Part shown: in pieces, positions 1 through 59,300 of the stretch | Numbering within the stretch: position 1 is the stretch's first letter | Layout of the letters: each line of letters begins with the position of its first letter | Assembly (NCBI GenBank): GCA_964017195.1 | Contig: OZ024891.1 | Location: forward strand, 5,977,994-6,041,993 | Direction: 5' to 3' | DNA from: Siderastrea radians | Lineage: Eukaryota; Cnidaria; Anthozoa; Scleractinia; Rhizangiidae | Length of the DNA stretch: 64,000 bases | Program-made: the position numbers and the translations under genes | Notes under the pieces: model-generated | Seen by the model: the letters and a program-made list of their open reading frames with translations, nothing else | Told to the model about the DNA's origin: nothing | The model's database searches: none

Positions 1-2610
1 CTTAGGAAAACGAATGTAAAAGTAAATCGCTATGTAAAAACAAATAAATAAGTCAACTTTCGCTGGTTCGCTATAAGATAAAACAAGACTAAACCGACCA
101 ATATAAGTTCCTTATTGTCCTCAGATTTCTTACGAAGTATAAAGGAAGTTTTTGATCGCATGACACTCCCACAGAAAAGATTTTAACCTCGTATTCCACG
201 TCAATGTGTCTCACATCATGTGGTCAAGACAACTCGAAACTTGAGACGGATTTCAGGCTGACATTGGCAAAGCATCTGCGCGATCGGGAAGATAGGCGAA
301 TTCTAAATGGCTTTATATCCCGTCAAAACAACGGCTAACCTGACGAACACGTTTTCTCTTTTTTCCGTGATACACGATTATAATTTGTCTGGTTTCGGGA
401 GATAAAACAAAAGCCGTAACGCTCTATTTTGCTTACTGCTATCTACTCGCTTTCAGCAGTTAAATTTTATTGTTAACTTACGCTTATTAAATATCCCTTC
501 CTGTTCCACATTTCCCGCTTATAATAAAACGCTCAAGGGATTTCTAAACATAAACATAAAAAGGACATCGTACGCATATAAGCTTAAGTTTAAACGGTTG
601 AACGATTTTCTCTTTCCATAGGTAAAGGAATTTACTTAACACCAATTAGAAGTAAATTAAATTTTGTGCAAAACTCTTGATTTGTAACAGCTTTGATTAT
701 TATGACGGCGAGTTAGCGGTAACAAATGTCAAAGGGTTAGGCATGTCTGGACCGGTGAACTTTCGCGGGGAGATGGATTGAGTTTCTGTCCGTTTGAATT
801 TCACTGAATGCGTGTGTAACCTCACTCTGCAGTATGATGTTATTTCGCAAAAAATTAATCAGCTTACCCATCAGGGATGCCTACAACGTCAGAAGACAGG
901 TATTCCTCCAAGTAAGTGAAGTTCAAAGCATCATCGTGATCCAGTTCTGAAAAAGTGAAGTCAGTAAAAGACGTTTGCGGCGAATAGTTCTGTTGTTGTG
1001 TCAAATGATAAGCTTACACCTTGCATAAGACAGCTTAGTTACACTTGCGCTTCGATCAGCAAAATTCAACACTCAATCTTACATACCCAATGTGGAATGC
1101 AAATTAGGATCTTCCGAATGATTCATAACTCCCTTCAGACTGGGAACTTCGAATCCAAGGCAAGTCTCTGCTTTACGCTCGATAGAGCTCCAAAGCTAAG
1201 CGAGGCATCCTGTTCAAGTGTCGTTTCGAAATTTACAAGAGAGATCTGGGAAGCGCGCGAGCGAGACGCGAGAAGGGCCGCTGACATCTGAGCACGTGAC
1301 AGCCTTTCAATGCTTCGTCATTCCCCCGCTCAAATTACTTGAGTTGCTCAAATTTTTAACATCCATAACCTCGGCCTATATCAACAAGGCAAATACGTCA
1401 AAATACCCTTGCTAAGAGAAGAGGTTTCTGTCACCTAAGCAGTGAAGAAACTTCTGCCCGCAGAGTATAATTGACGTGAAGTATCTCAAGAGAGACGAAG
1501 TTCAAAGGGTCTTCACTGCGGTCTGCGGGTGATCAACCACAACCGAAAAACCGAGATATCCCGGAAAGTCAAGAAAGATTCAAACATGTCGCTCTTCCGT
1601 TGTTTTCTGCAGATATTTTCTACCGCACGAGTATTATATTTAGGTTTCCTACAAAAAACGTCTTATTTTCCTTCTCTTTTTATCCCCGTTTTTTAGCCAC
1701 AAGGTGGGGAGGGGGGACGAAATTTTTGGCTAATAGACAGTGACTACCTTTTTTTTTAAAACAATTCCATGAGTTTTTATTTCATTTTCGTCTTTTTAGA
1801 AGACCAAAATTTCGGCTTTATTTTTGCTTTTTTTTCTGGTTTATTCCTTCATTATAATACAAGCGAAACAAAATTGCAAAAGTGTTCCAATTAATTATAA
1901 TAATTCCAAAAAAAAATGTTAATTTAAAAAAATACAACAGTGTTCATACAGCAACCGGGTGGGATTGTGGACATTGACCACATTATAGAAGTGTCCCTGA
2001 TTACAAATGCTAACCTATTGGCTGAACCCAAACAGTAACACAGCGCTAATCCAAAATGTTTTAAAAACTGTTTATAACCTGTAAAACTACACCTTTGTTT
2101 ATAAACCCAATACAAAACGCATGTGGCCGCCAGTGGGCGTACAAACTGGCGTTCGTCTTCGGTCACTCGTTGCAAGGGAAAAGTAACAAAAACTGTTAGT
2201 TCTCCCTGACAATAAGAGAAGACCGTTCGTTTTCGTGCCATTTACGGACCCAATGCCACTCCCGGGAAAATATCACCTGCAAATTGTTTTTGTTGGCTTC
2301 ATAATCCGCAATTGTTGTATTCAGATTGTGATAAGGTGGCCGGTCAAGAAAGCTTAGATTTTTTCCAGTGTATTTATAAGGTGTTAATACTTACAAATCC
2401 AAAGGCACTCCGACACTACCAAGGGCTTACAATTAATAAGGTTACGACCCACCATTTTGCTGGCACGTTTGACTTATTCACTTTAATAAATGTTCCTTCC
2501 TATTTATCAAACGCCTTCTTAACACTGAAAAGGTACATTCATCCAGAACCGTCAATCCCGGTGAGCCAAAATAGTGTCAAGGCTGCAATTATTTCTAGTC
2601 CATCGCCAGC
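1..2610. other. Downstream flank, no gene recognised
   Basis: AT-rich sequence with only short open frames (about 60-112 codons) on both strands. None has splice sites in a sensible place, a recognisable domain or codon bias, so none is called. The 112-codon plus-strand frame at 2312-2650 runs into the tandem repeat that follows, which argues against coding. Confidence 0.5.
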
Positions 2611-2619
2611 TTTCCTTGT

Positions 2620-2830
2620 TTGTAGTGTCCGGTCGAGTCAATTGCAATGACTAGTAAACAGTGTACGAACGGAGATATTTTACTGGTAAATAGTGTCCGG
2701 ACGGGTCACATTTGCTAGAAAATAGTCTCCGGGCGAAGTAATTTTGCTAGTTTATAGTGTCCGGGGGGACAGACCATATGTACTTGTAGACAGTGTCTGG
2801 GCAGACCAATTGTACTAGTTACTAGGGTCA
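2620..2830. repeat. Tandem repeat, 30-36 bp unit
   Basis: About six degenerate copies of a unit containing tagtgtccggacgggtca followed by attttgctagta. Copies of the tagtgtcc core begin near 2623, 2659, 2693, 2723, 2755 and 2791. It lies about 1.3 kb beyond the CKAP5 stop codon. Confidence 0.75.
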
Positions 2831-2839
2831 AGTCAAACT

Positions 2840-4028
2840 GACTAGACAAGTATAACCAGAATTCCACACAGCCTCCTTGTTCAGGGGTTCTTTGGACTCG
2901 TCATAAGAAGTTCGCGACGACTGACGACCTTAAAAGAAAGTGCAAAGCCACGTCGCTGCAAAACTGTAACCTGGGTTCGCTGCTTTGAACAGTCGGCCCT
3001 ATGTGGATCTAAAGTAATGATTGATAAAACTATATTACAAGTGGACAACTCATCCTTTTAGATTTTAATTGGATATGTACAAGCATAGCACCATATTTTA
3101 CAATATATTTTCTCCTATTAGTAGCCACTCTAAATTATCAAACATGAACTATGACACCTCACTGCATCAAAAATATAAACTTTTATGATTTCTATGAAAG
3201 TGACACCACCTTGTTTTGCGTGACCCCGTCTGTGCGTCATGCAAGGGGACTTAGATAAGTCACAAACGGGAATTTGCCCAATCTAAAATACCCTTTCCTT
3301 TTTAAGATTTTACTTTTTAACATCACAGACATCGTGTAACAATGTATAAGAAAATAAATGATGACACTGAAAGAAGTCACCTTTTCGCTTACTGTCCGAT
3401 GCAAACCATCAGCTCTTGTACAGTCAAGGCATAATAAACCAAGAATTCGAATTTCTTTCTTTCTTTACGAGCAATATCTCAGCAGATTCCACCCGTGCAT
3501 TAGAGATCAAATACTCGTGCAAATCATGTAAAAACGCTTGAATAGCCTGCACGAAATTTCCGGCCATTAAGCTATTTTTTTTTTTTATGTTATGGCGTGT
3601 ACGTGCTTCCCTGCTAACAGAGGTCTCTTACGCTCATTTTCTCTCGCCGTGAGACCTCTGCTAGCGGGGAATGTATGTGCGACCTGGAATGTCTGTTTGA
3701 CTTACAGCGCCTCCAGGTAAATAAAGTCTTAAGGTTCAGTACCAATAATGTTCACACAAGAAAACGTCTCCTCGCTTGTTTAACTTAAGTTTGTCGTATG
3801 AGCGGACCTAAACTTCATTGACTTGGGTTTTAATTGTTCAAGTAATAGCGACGACAAAGCCGAATCCAAAACATGATTGAGTGAACGATGTGAAAGATGA
3901 CAACCAATGCTCTTCAGGTGTACCGGGGGAAGGAAGCGTCTCTTTTGGATAATTTAAGCCAGAAAACATTCTCTGCAACAAAGTCTTGACAGGAGGGGCA
4001 CGATCCAAACATGCCCCTTACTTCCTTT
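2840..4028. other. Downstream flank with a small hairpin element
   Basis: No coding signal is seen. An imperfect inverted repeat at about 3601-3680 pairs cttccctgctaacagaggtc with gacctctgctagcggggaa. It looks like a very small fold-back MITE, but no target duplication is clear. Confidence 0.45.
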
Positions 4029-4034
4029 TTTATT
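4029..4034 (-). other. Candidate polyadenylation signal of CKAP5
   Basis: AATAAA on the minus strand (tttatt on the plus strand), about 76 nt after the CKAP5 stop codon. It is the first canonical hexamer after the stop and is at a normal distance for a short 3' UTR. Its use is inferred. Confidence 0.6.
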
Positions 4035-4109
4035 CTTAGGAAGTTCCTTAATATCAACTGCAATGAACTTCCTTCTTTCTCACTTGTAACAGCATGTTGT
4101 AAGAGTTAA

Positions 4110-50757
<46,648 letters not shown>

Positions 50758-51188
50758 GGTTTATCGTGCAGTTTTCAAATAATCGAGTTACTGTACAAAA
50801 GCAGCTTGTACTTTTTCACAATCGTGCTGCAAAATAAATTTTTAGTAACGACTTGTTCGCTGCATCTCCAACGAACATTTGAAATGGCCGACTCCAGTTG
50901 ATCATGTGACCAATTCACACCAATCACCAGTCAGAAACCAGTCACATCGCATACGTTGTGTAAAAATCACAAAACGTCTCAAACTTCGCTGGACTGAATT
51001 GAGGGGTGACTTTTTTTAAAAATATTCTCCATCGCGCATTGGATAATTGATTTGACAGGGTTTTTTAAACAAAAAATGAACATTTCAAATCTTTGTTGCA
51101 ATTAGGGAATTTTTAAAATGCTTGCCATTGTATTATACATGTACTAATACACAGTAAAGTAAATGGACCTAAAATTGCTCAAAATGCC

Positions 51189-51330
51189 GGGTTTACCTCG
51201 GTGTAAGAACCTGACAAAATTTTCTTTGTTTGTTCGTTATTGTTTTGCTGTACGCTTTTGTTTAACATGTTTTGTTTCTTTTATTTTACGTCATCCGTGA
51301 GTTTCACAGGTTCTTACACCGAGGTAAAGC
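51189..51330. mobile_element. Small MITE upstream of CKAP5, exact 9-bp target duplication
   Basis: TTTACCTCGGTGTAAGAACC pairs perfectly with GGTTCTTACACCGAGGTAAA; flanked by CAAAATGCC (51180-51188, 51331-51339). It is 142 bp long and lies about 430-575 bp upstream of the CKAP5 start codon, so it may fall in the promoter region. Confidence 0.75.
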
Positions 51331-52156
51331 CAAAATGCCTTGTAAGGATAGCAAACAACACTATGTAATGTTTAATGAACTTTATTCAGTTAGTTCGCTG
51401 TTATGTATTGCTCAAAATGTTCGGTTCGAAATCCCATATAAAGTCTCATTTTGAAACGCCATTTTTAATAATATTCAAATATTCTGCTTGGTGGTCCTGT
51501 GCTTATAACTTCTCTGTGAAAGCATGCAAGAGAAATTGCTAGTACCGGAGGCTTGAGAAATAATGACCAATCAAATAAACTTTTTTTTTATTTTGTAGCC
51601 CTTCATCAAGGTTGATTAATAATATAATCTCAAAGAAATGATAAGAGGTCTAAAAATTATCGTCAAAAGAAAACAAACACAGAGTAATATTATGATAATG
51701 TAAGTCTAACATCATACCACTCTACAGCTCTGCTGAAAACAAAGGAAAAAAGAAAAGAAAAAACAGGCAAAAAAGAAAGTACAAAGCAAAGTCATAAGCT
51801 GTGAAGGGCTTAGTGGTCTGATGTTGGCCGGTCAGGAAAGACATCCATTTCCCCACACATCGCATTACATGTACTGTGCACACAATTTGACATTTGAAGG
51901 GCCCGGTGGAAAAAGGGCGTAAGTGATGATTGCAGGTTGAAAATCTTAATTGCTGCTATTTTTAGCTGAACGTTGGCACACAGGCTGGTTTTCCTGTAAG
52001 GAACATTGTTGTGCAGTTATTTCTTGACCTGAGAGCTTCAATTTGAAGAATTAGTGTATTACTTTTGCTTAAAACTGACACAAAAAGAACATTGACATTC
52101 TTGACGTAATGGGCAACTGCCAGGAATGTGGTTTCCCTTTAAAGTGGGTTTTTGAT

Positions 52157-52287
52157 AGCCTGTGAGCAGGCTCTGTGGTGGGGTAAATAACACAAAAATA
52201 ATCGGTGACTGAAGCAAGCACATTTTCTTCCCTTGCTATTTTTTTTCTCCGGCTATTTCCCCGTCACAGAGCCTTTACACAGGCTAG
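52157..52287. mobile_element. TAGCCTG MITE without clear target duplication
   Basis: Ends TAGCCTGTGAGCAGGCTCTG and CAGAGCCTTTACACAGGCTA; ggggtaaataa pairs with tatttccccg inside. Flanks (ggtttttga / gttttttat) match only partly. Confidence 0.65.
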
Positions 52288-52396
52288 TTTTTTATGGCAA
52301 CAGGTCTTGGAATGGGCATCAACAGAAGTATTTTCGTACAGGTGGTGTGTAACAAAATCATGTCAATAAAAAGAATGCATGACCTCTGGGAAATCT

Positions 52397-52678
52397 TAGC
52401 CTGAGAAACAGCCGACGTTTCACAAAGTCGCCACTTGAGCCCTCACAAAACGACGTCTGAGTAACACGCGCAGATATTCCATACTGGTGACGTGACACTA
52501 CCCAGATCTTGGTAGTGCTTCTGATTGGTTGTAAGAAAATTCCAACCAATCAGAAGCACTACCAAGATCTCGATAGTGACACGTCATCAGTATGGAATTT
52601 CTGCGATTGTTACTCGGACGTCGTTATGCGAGGGCTCAAGTGGCGACCTTGTGAAATGTTGGCTGCTTTCTCAGGCTA
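52397..52678. mobile_element. TAGCCTGAGAAA fold-back element, exact 9-bp target duplication
   Basis: A nearly complete hairpin: both arms of about 130 bp pair around a short loop near 52538 (ccaaccaatcagaagcacta). Ends TAGCCTGAGAAA / TTTCTCAGGCTA, flanked by GGGAAATCT (52388-52396, 52679-52687). Intergenic between CKAP5 and SLC49A4. Confidence 0.9.
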
Positions 52679-52930
52679 GGGAAATCTCAGTTCTTGTTCC
52701 TCAAGAATCCTAGTTTCCAGTCCTCCCACTCCTGATCAGTCAATAAGTGCATTATTACTCTACAACATAGGGTTCAGTAAAATCACTCGGTTCAGTTCTT
52801 GACTCATTTTTTTATCTTTATTCTATTTTTTTTAAAGATATTATATATATTTTGTATTATCACTCCCACAATTATTGATAACTTAACCTGTTGTTCAATG
52901 TACCAACAAGATGCACTGTAATCACAGAGT

Positions 52931-53252
52931 CAACCTCGTCCCCAGGGCCTTCTCCTCATTCAAAATGGCGGTCGGAGAAACCCCTGGCCAAGGCTGCCAA
53001 AGTGGCTCCAAAAGTTCGTTAGAATTTCGTCACGCAAACACAATGAAATGTCTTCGTTTTGTTTGAATAAAGGTTTCCGATTGCAGAAAACAAACAGGGC
53101 CGCCCGACGCTGGAAACAACCTCCGAAAAAGCTATTTCGTTATCTGTCATGTGACAAAATACTCCACGATTCGTGGAGTATTTCAGCAGCCTTGGCCAGG
53201 GGTTTCTCCGACCGCCATTTTGATCGAGGAGAAGACCCTAGGGACGAGGTTG
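52931..53252. mobile_element. CAACCTCGTCC MITE, copy 2, 9-bp flanks (8 of 9 match)
   Basis: Ends CAACCTCGTCCCCAGGGCCT and CCTAGGGACGAGGTTG. Terminal arms of about 75 bp pair (caaaatggcggtcggagaaa / tttctccgaccgccattttg). Flanks TCACAGAGT and TCACAGAGC (52922-52930, 53253-53261). Confidence 0.85.
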
Positions 53253-53345
53253 TCACAGAGCCATCTAAGGTGTTTTTTTTTTCAATTTTGCTTTAATATT
53301 GTCCTTCAATGTTTTGCTTTTTAACTCAAAGACTAGAGGAATAAG

Positions 53346-53719
53346 AGACCTTCCAAGGTTTTTTCAACTTTTCACATGGACCAATTAGCAAAAATTCATC
53401 AAAACCACTGGAAAGAGCGCCTTAAAATCAGTAAGATTGCCAAGTTTGGGAGTGATGAGATGATCACTAACAAAGATATGGCTCAACAAAGTCACAAAAT
53501 TTTATAGACGTTTGTATGGTGGGGGGGGGCAAGTTTGTGCCCCACCATATAAATGCCTGTACAAGTTCGCGACTTTGCAGAGCTATGTCTTTGCTCGTTT
53601 CTGACATATCACTCTCAAACTCAGAAAGTTTACTAATTTAAGGTGCTCTTTCTAGCAGTGTTGATACATTTTGCTCACTGGTCCTTGTCAAAAGTTGAAA
53701 AAAAGACCTTTGAAGGGTC
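53346..53719. mobile_element. Long imperfect fold-back element
   Basis: Arms of about 180 bp pair with mismatches from gaccttccaaggttttttca to aaaaagacctttgaagggtc; the centre is a g/c run hairpin (ggtggggggg / gccccacca) near 53535. No gene and no clear target duplication. Confidence 0.65.
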
Positions 53720-55377
53720 GATTGCTTTGGATTATGCTAACAGGCTTTTAAACAAATTATCCAGGCCCAGAACTATAATTACAAACATTCAAAATTAACC
53801 TGTGATCAGACACCATTTTTGCTTTGTTTGGAAAGCCATTCCTGCAGATATGTCAATTCACATATAAGTATTTAAAATAAGAGTGCTGCATAAAATTAGG
53901 CTTGATCACAAGCTAAATCTCTATAAATACACAGAGCTGCAATATATTGTAAAACAGTAGTTAGAATGTAAAATATAAATATTACAGTAATGGTCTAATT
54001 CACAATGGATGAAAATTTGAAGTTACCACATATGGACAAACGAACTTGCAAAATAACTCACATTAATGTTATACTGTAGACAGGTTTACAGCTGAAAGTT
54101 CAAGCTATATCACATGAAAAATGAAGTGGAATGTTTAATAAAATTAATGCCTTATTCAATGTTTGATGTTTTAAAATTACTCACATTTTTCCTCCCCCTT
54201 GTGGGGGTTAGAGAAAAATACTACACAACTCATAAAATATCAGCATGTACTATCTGTAAAAACTATTGAACAAGGTGCATTTTATTACATATCAATTTAA
54301 GAGTTTAAACTATAAAACTGTAAAAGCTACAGAAAGTTCCCTGAATTATCACTGTAATATTATTATTTAAATTTAATTAACAAAGAAACTTAGCAAATAG
54401 CAGAATAAAAAGTAGCAAAATTGTATGAAATATTATTATTGCATTTAATTTTAAAAACATTAATATAAATATAAAAACCACACGCATTATTCAAATATCC
54501 CTTAATATAATTAACATGATTAAAACTACAACTTATGTGAGGTACAGTACAACTTACAGTAGAACAAGACCAAAATGAATTTCATATTAAAAAGAGGGTC
54601 ATTTTTTTTTAATATTAACAAGAATCCAAAAATTTTAAACTGTGGCAGCAGAATCTACATCACAAATCCTAAAAATATATTAGTGAAATATTAATCAATG
54701 TTATATTCAGCCCCCTTCAAATATCCCAACAGCTGGCTATTTTTCCCCAACATAGTCGATTATTTGCCAATTACTTTACAATGACCTACTCCAGCAGGCA
54801 AGGGGACCCAGCCATTGCTGTCCATGATGACAAATATTTCAAAAATGCTGTCATTTCCTCATCATAAATTGAAAAAAATATAAAACATCAAAATGTCATG
54901 ATGTTACAATATTTCCTAGAATGCCCAGCACTTATCTTAAATTTCCAGTTTGTTATTTCATTCTCTTGTCAACACAAGAGCATGACAAGGTTATTAATCT
55001 AGGATATGCATCAAAGATCAAGCCTGATTCGCACTTGCTTTGTACATACATATAATGACCCAGTCATAACAACATAAAACAAAGTCAGCTTTATTCTTAT
55101 GCTGTTATGTCTTTGCCATAACATTCCAATTAGGGAAGTGGTCATAACAAGTGTACTCGATGAGGCCCCACCTTGTGTAGGGGTAGGGGGGCTATGCAAG
55201 ATACCACCTGTCTGATTAGCCAAATGGACAAAATTTATTGCCCTGAAAATTTGAGTTGAGACTTTCATATTAGGTTTCATATTAGCAAGGTTTGCATCTT
55301 TTCTTTAGTTTCTACTCCTGATAGAGTAGGGGCTATACAAACAAGACACCATCTTTTAAGGTGGGAGAAGGGGGCAC
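53720..55377. other. Intergenic, nothing recognised
   Basis: Very AT-rich sequence between the CKAP5 5' end and the LINE fragment. Only short open frames, no promoter or element could be identified. Confidence 0.5.
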
Positions 55378-55895
55378 AATACAATACAATACAATACAAT
55401 ACACTTTATTTAAAGAGGGTGAACATATTAACCTTTTACAGTTTTCTAACATATGGCACTCAAAATAAACATTAAACATTACAAAATAACAGATAATCAA
55501 AGCTAAACTATAAGTAAGAGAAGTAATAAGCTAAGAAACATGAAGTAGTCACATACTAAAAAAAACAGCGACATTTAAGAAGAAAGCGGCATTCATGGCA
55601 ACAAAGCTCCTCAAGATGGGAGACAGTATTGAGGTTTTGCAGGAAAAGGCCACGAAGTTTATGCTTTAGCGGAAACGAAAAGGAAGACAAAGCGCTAGGC
55701 GAGGCAAGGGGATGCGCAGCAAGTATCTTTAAATCCACCTCAAGGGCATTAAAGAGAACAGTGGCGGAATACGAGAAGGTGCGCTTACCCAAATTTGTTC
55801 TAGGCTGGGCACATAAAGAGACCACCTGTCTTTTTGCAGAGTGGTGGGTCCTGTCTGAGTACAATAGTTTTGACCATTTCCCTTATATTGCCTAG
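55378..55895 (-). mobile_element. 5'-truncated LINE fragment with (TATTG)n tail
   Basis: A minus-strand frame (55556-55895) reads RTNLGKRTFSYSATVLFNAL, like the motif near the C-terminus of many animal non-LTR retrotransposon ORF2 proteins (R-T-x-x-GKRSFSYxGxxLWN). It is followed by a stop, a short 3' UTR with an AATAAA, and five TATTG units (aatac on the plus strand, 55378-55402). That order is the normal LINE 3' end. The clade is not assigned. Confidence 0.6.
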
Positions 55896-56357
55896 TTCAA
55901 ACAGCAAAAATACATGTGTAACATTGACATGGTGTTTTTGTTTGCTTGACCATGTCCTCACATCATCATAATCCCAGTGTGAACCAACAAAGGCTGATCA
56001 AAAAGCAATGCAAAGCAAAGGAATGCGTCCAAGAGGGTTAAGTTTTACCCTGGCAAAATTAATAAGGTCATATTTATTTAGAATAGGCGCTAAGAAATAC
56101 GATACGAAAAGAAGTGCAGTTATAATTGTAACGAAAATGTCTGGGCTGGTAAGAAAAAACTGTCCAAAATAGTGAGGTGTATGTATGAGTGGCTGTCAGT
56201 CAAGCTGGTGTGACTGCATTAGTGTTCTACAGGTGTAGATCCCTTTCCTGTCATTTTTAGGACCATGACACTTAAAAAATAAAAATACAATTTCAGCAAA
56301 ACATGGAATATGTTCCCCTTTTTGACATTCAAAGTTTACCAACAATATACTTAATTA

Positions 56358-59300
56358 TTATGCCTTGGGGGCCTCAATACCAGAGTTATATTTCTTTGTT
56401 TGTATAGAAGGACTTGGAAGAAAACCATTCGCATTACTGCTAGCTGTTATAATTGTACTACCATAGTTAGCCTCACTGTCCATTTCCCGATTATGTGGTG
56501 CTGGAACATAGGTGTCTGGCTTCTCGTCAACAGTGGAGCGGTATCGCCTCTGCTGCCACGCCATCAACAAAGGAATGCAGAGGGCAGTTGTCGCAAATGT
56601 TGCCCAGTTGATCCACCTCAGTCCAAAATTTGGAATCATTGGGAAGATGTAAAACACAATTTGCAAGAAATTGTTAGAGAAGGTTAGAAATCCTGATGTG
56701 ATTCCCTCAGCGACAGGATATGTAGATTCCACGGCTAATTCAAAGAATAACGGGATGGATCCATTGACGAAGAACCCTCCCAAGATGCTAGTGAGGTACA
56801 GGAGAGCTTTCGAGTATGGAAGAATGCCAGCACAAATCAGAGTGAATATTGTCAGTGATGCTGTGGCACCAGACAGAAGTGCTATGACAATCAACTTCAT
56901 GTAACGTGCAAAATGATCCGCAAATCTGAAAACCAAAACATTATGGAAATATTAAATTATGTCTTTCAGATAAAGAAATTTAACATAACAACCAGTCTGC
57001 TTATGGTTACAACAACTTCTCTTCATTCTAGACAGAAGAATGGTTAACTTGTTACCATAACGAGGGTCGTTACATTCAGATCCAGCAGCCATTTACATTA
57101 GCTACTTTTGGGTGGGATGTTACTTTAGTGCGTTTGTGACTTACAGGAGCAAAACACACATATCATATAAAGGCCAGTTCCTCTGAGCGAAATTACAAAA
57201 TTTTGTTACCCCCTCAAGAGAATGACACCTTCTTGTTGATAACATGTCAATGTTCTCAGCAAGGGTTTCATTTTATTTATTTATTTATTTATTTTGGAAG
57301 TTTTTTTTTTCACAGGTGGGCATTTTTTTTCTATTTTCTTCACGAGAAAAAGATTGTTTACAATGCTTAAAGCAGCCAGGCAAAATCATCTTCACTCAGA
57401 CTCAGACAGGTTCTTACTCAGAGACAGCAGGTAGCTGAAGACCCATCTACCCCACTTTGAGAGCTGTCTGCTTTTCAACAAAAATGCACAAGCTTTCTTG
57501 AACCTTTTTCCTTTGTACAGTGTTAGTTTTGTCTTTTTAACGTTTTTCCTTACGTCAGTTCATTTGCACTGTGTTAGTCCTGTCTTTTTACACCCCTTCA
57601 CTGTACGCTCGTTCGTTCATACGTTGTTAGTGTTAATTGTCTTTTCAACCTTTCTCCGTACGCTACGTACGGTTCGCACCTAATACCATTCTTACAATGT
57701 TAGGTTTGTCTTTTAAACATTTCTGTGCACGTTGATTCTTTCTTACAGTGCTCATCTTGTCTCCTTTATGTGTTTGCATATGTTAGTTCGTTCATCCAGT
57801 GTTAGTCTCGTAGTTACGTTTCACTGTAACAGCTAGTTCGTTCGTACAGTATTAGTCTTTCCAACGTTTCTCCCTCGGCTAGTTCCTTCGTACAATGTTA
57901 GTTTGTCTTTGCAATATTTCCCCATATGCTAGTCCGTACAGTGTTAGTCTTGTCTCTTCAACATTTCTTCGTATGCTAGTTCACTCGTGCAGAGTTAGTC
58001 TTGCAATTTCAATGTTCGGTCTCCGAACACGATTTTAGTCATGTCTTTTTCACGTTTCTCTGGGTAAGATAGGAGTCGTTCGTATATTAATCTTGTCTCT
58101 TTAATGTTTCTCCATCCATCAGTTTGTTCGTACTGTGTTAGTCTTGTCTTCTGTACTTTTCTCCGTACTCTTTTCAACGTTTCTTCATAACGAATTGGTT
58201 GGTACAATTTTAATCAAAAAAAAATTTTTTTCACCTGTAATTTTGTTCATAGTGTTAGTCGTATCCTTTTTGTGTTTCTCTATACCGTCAGTTCATTGAT
58301 AATACAACAAACGTCAACTATTTGTTCATGCCGTAGCTGACTTGTTCCAAATAGTGGACACGTGCTGACTAGTGGTCCTTTTGCATGGTTTTGTTTTTGT
58401 TTTTAGGAACTCGGGCTTTCTTTCAGCGTGCAATAAAGATAAAGCAGAAATTTAATAAATAAAATTTTAAGGCGTCCCAGTTGAGACACGAGTTACCGCC
58501 CTAACAAGGCCACTGCCCGCCAAGTTGGTGACCCCTCGGATGGTTTTCATGACCCCTTACGTAAAAAACTTAACTGGAACACTGCATTATAACACATTAA
58601 GGTCATGAGAATTAGGAAATGATCACCAAAGATGAATAGTCTTGATGTCTTAACAAGTTCTCCCAATTAGTACCCCCTGAAATGTATGGAGACCAGTAAG
58701 GAGAATTTAAATAATGATGCCGGGGTTTAAAGGGTTAAGAAACCTAGCTTTGTGCTTAGAAACTTAATGATAACTCTGCTCAGTTCATAAAAACCTTAAC
58801 TTGTGGCTCCTACAGCCAGTAGCCTGAATAGCAGGCGTAAGCGGGAAAGGGAGAGGGGAGCGCGCGTGCTTACGCCTGCTATGCGGGCTATCAGCCAGCT
58901 GACTTTTGCCCCAAGGACAACTGACTGCTCTGGAAAGTTCAAATGCATTTTGGTGTTATACAAGTACTTACATTGACAAGGAAATTCCTGAGACGGATCC
59001 AGCGACCACAGCTCCAAATCCTAACCAACCAGCAGTCTTCTGTGAAATATTGAACTGGGACAGGTTCAAATCTAATATGGAACACCACCCACCATAAACA
59101 CCTGTACCGATCCCGTAAATGAACACCAGCAGCCAAAACTGTGCATTTTTCAACAAACTCTTGGCACCAACTTTGAACTCCAAGCGTCCAATGGCAGCAG
59201 TAACACTGGGAGGCAGTTTAGGTTTCTCAGGAAAGTGGGCAATGACGCAGATCATTGTAGCAGTAGTGATGGCCAACTCAATGTACATGAGATTCATTAT

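Noticed and set aside
1924..2241. 105-codon minus frame downstream of CKAP5
   Set aside because: No start context, splice sites or conserved motif; within the length expected by chance over 64 kb.
55629..55895. 88-codon plus-strand frame
   Set aside because: Antisense of the LINE C-terminal fragment.
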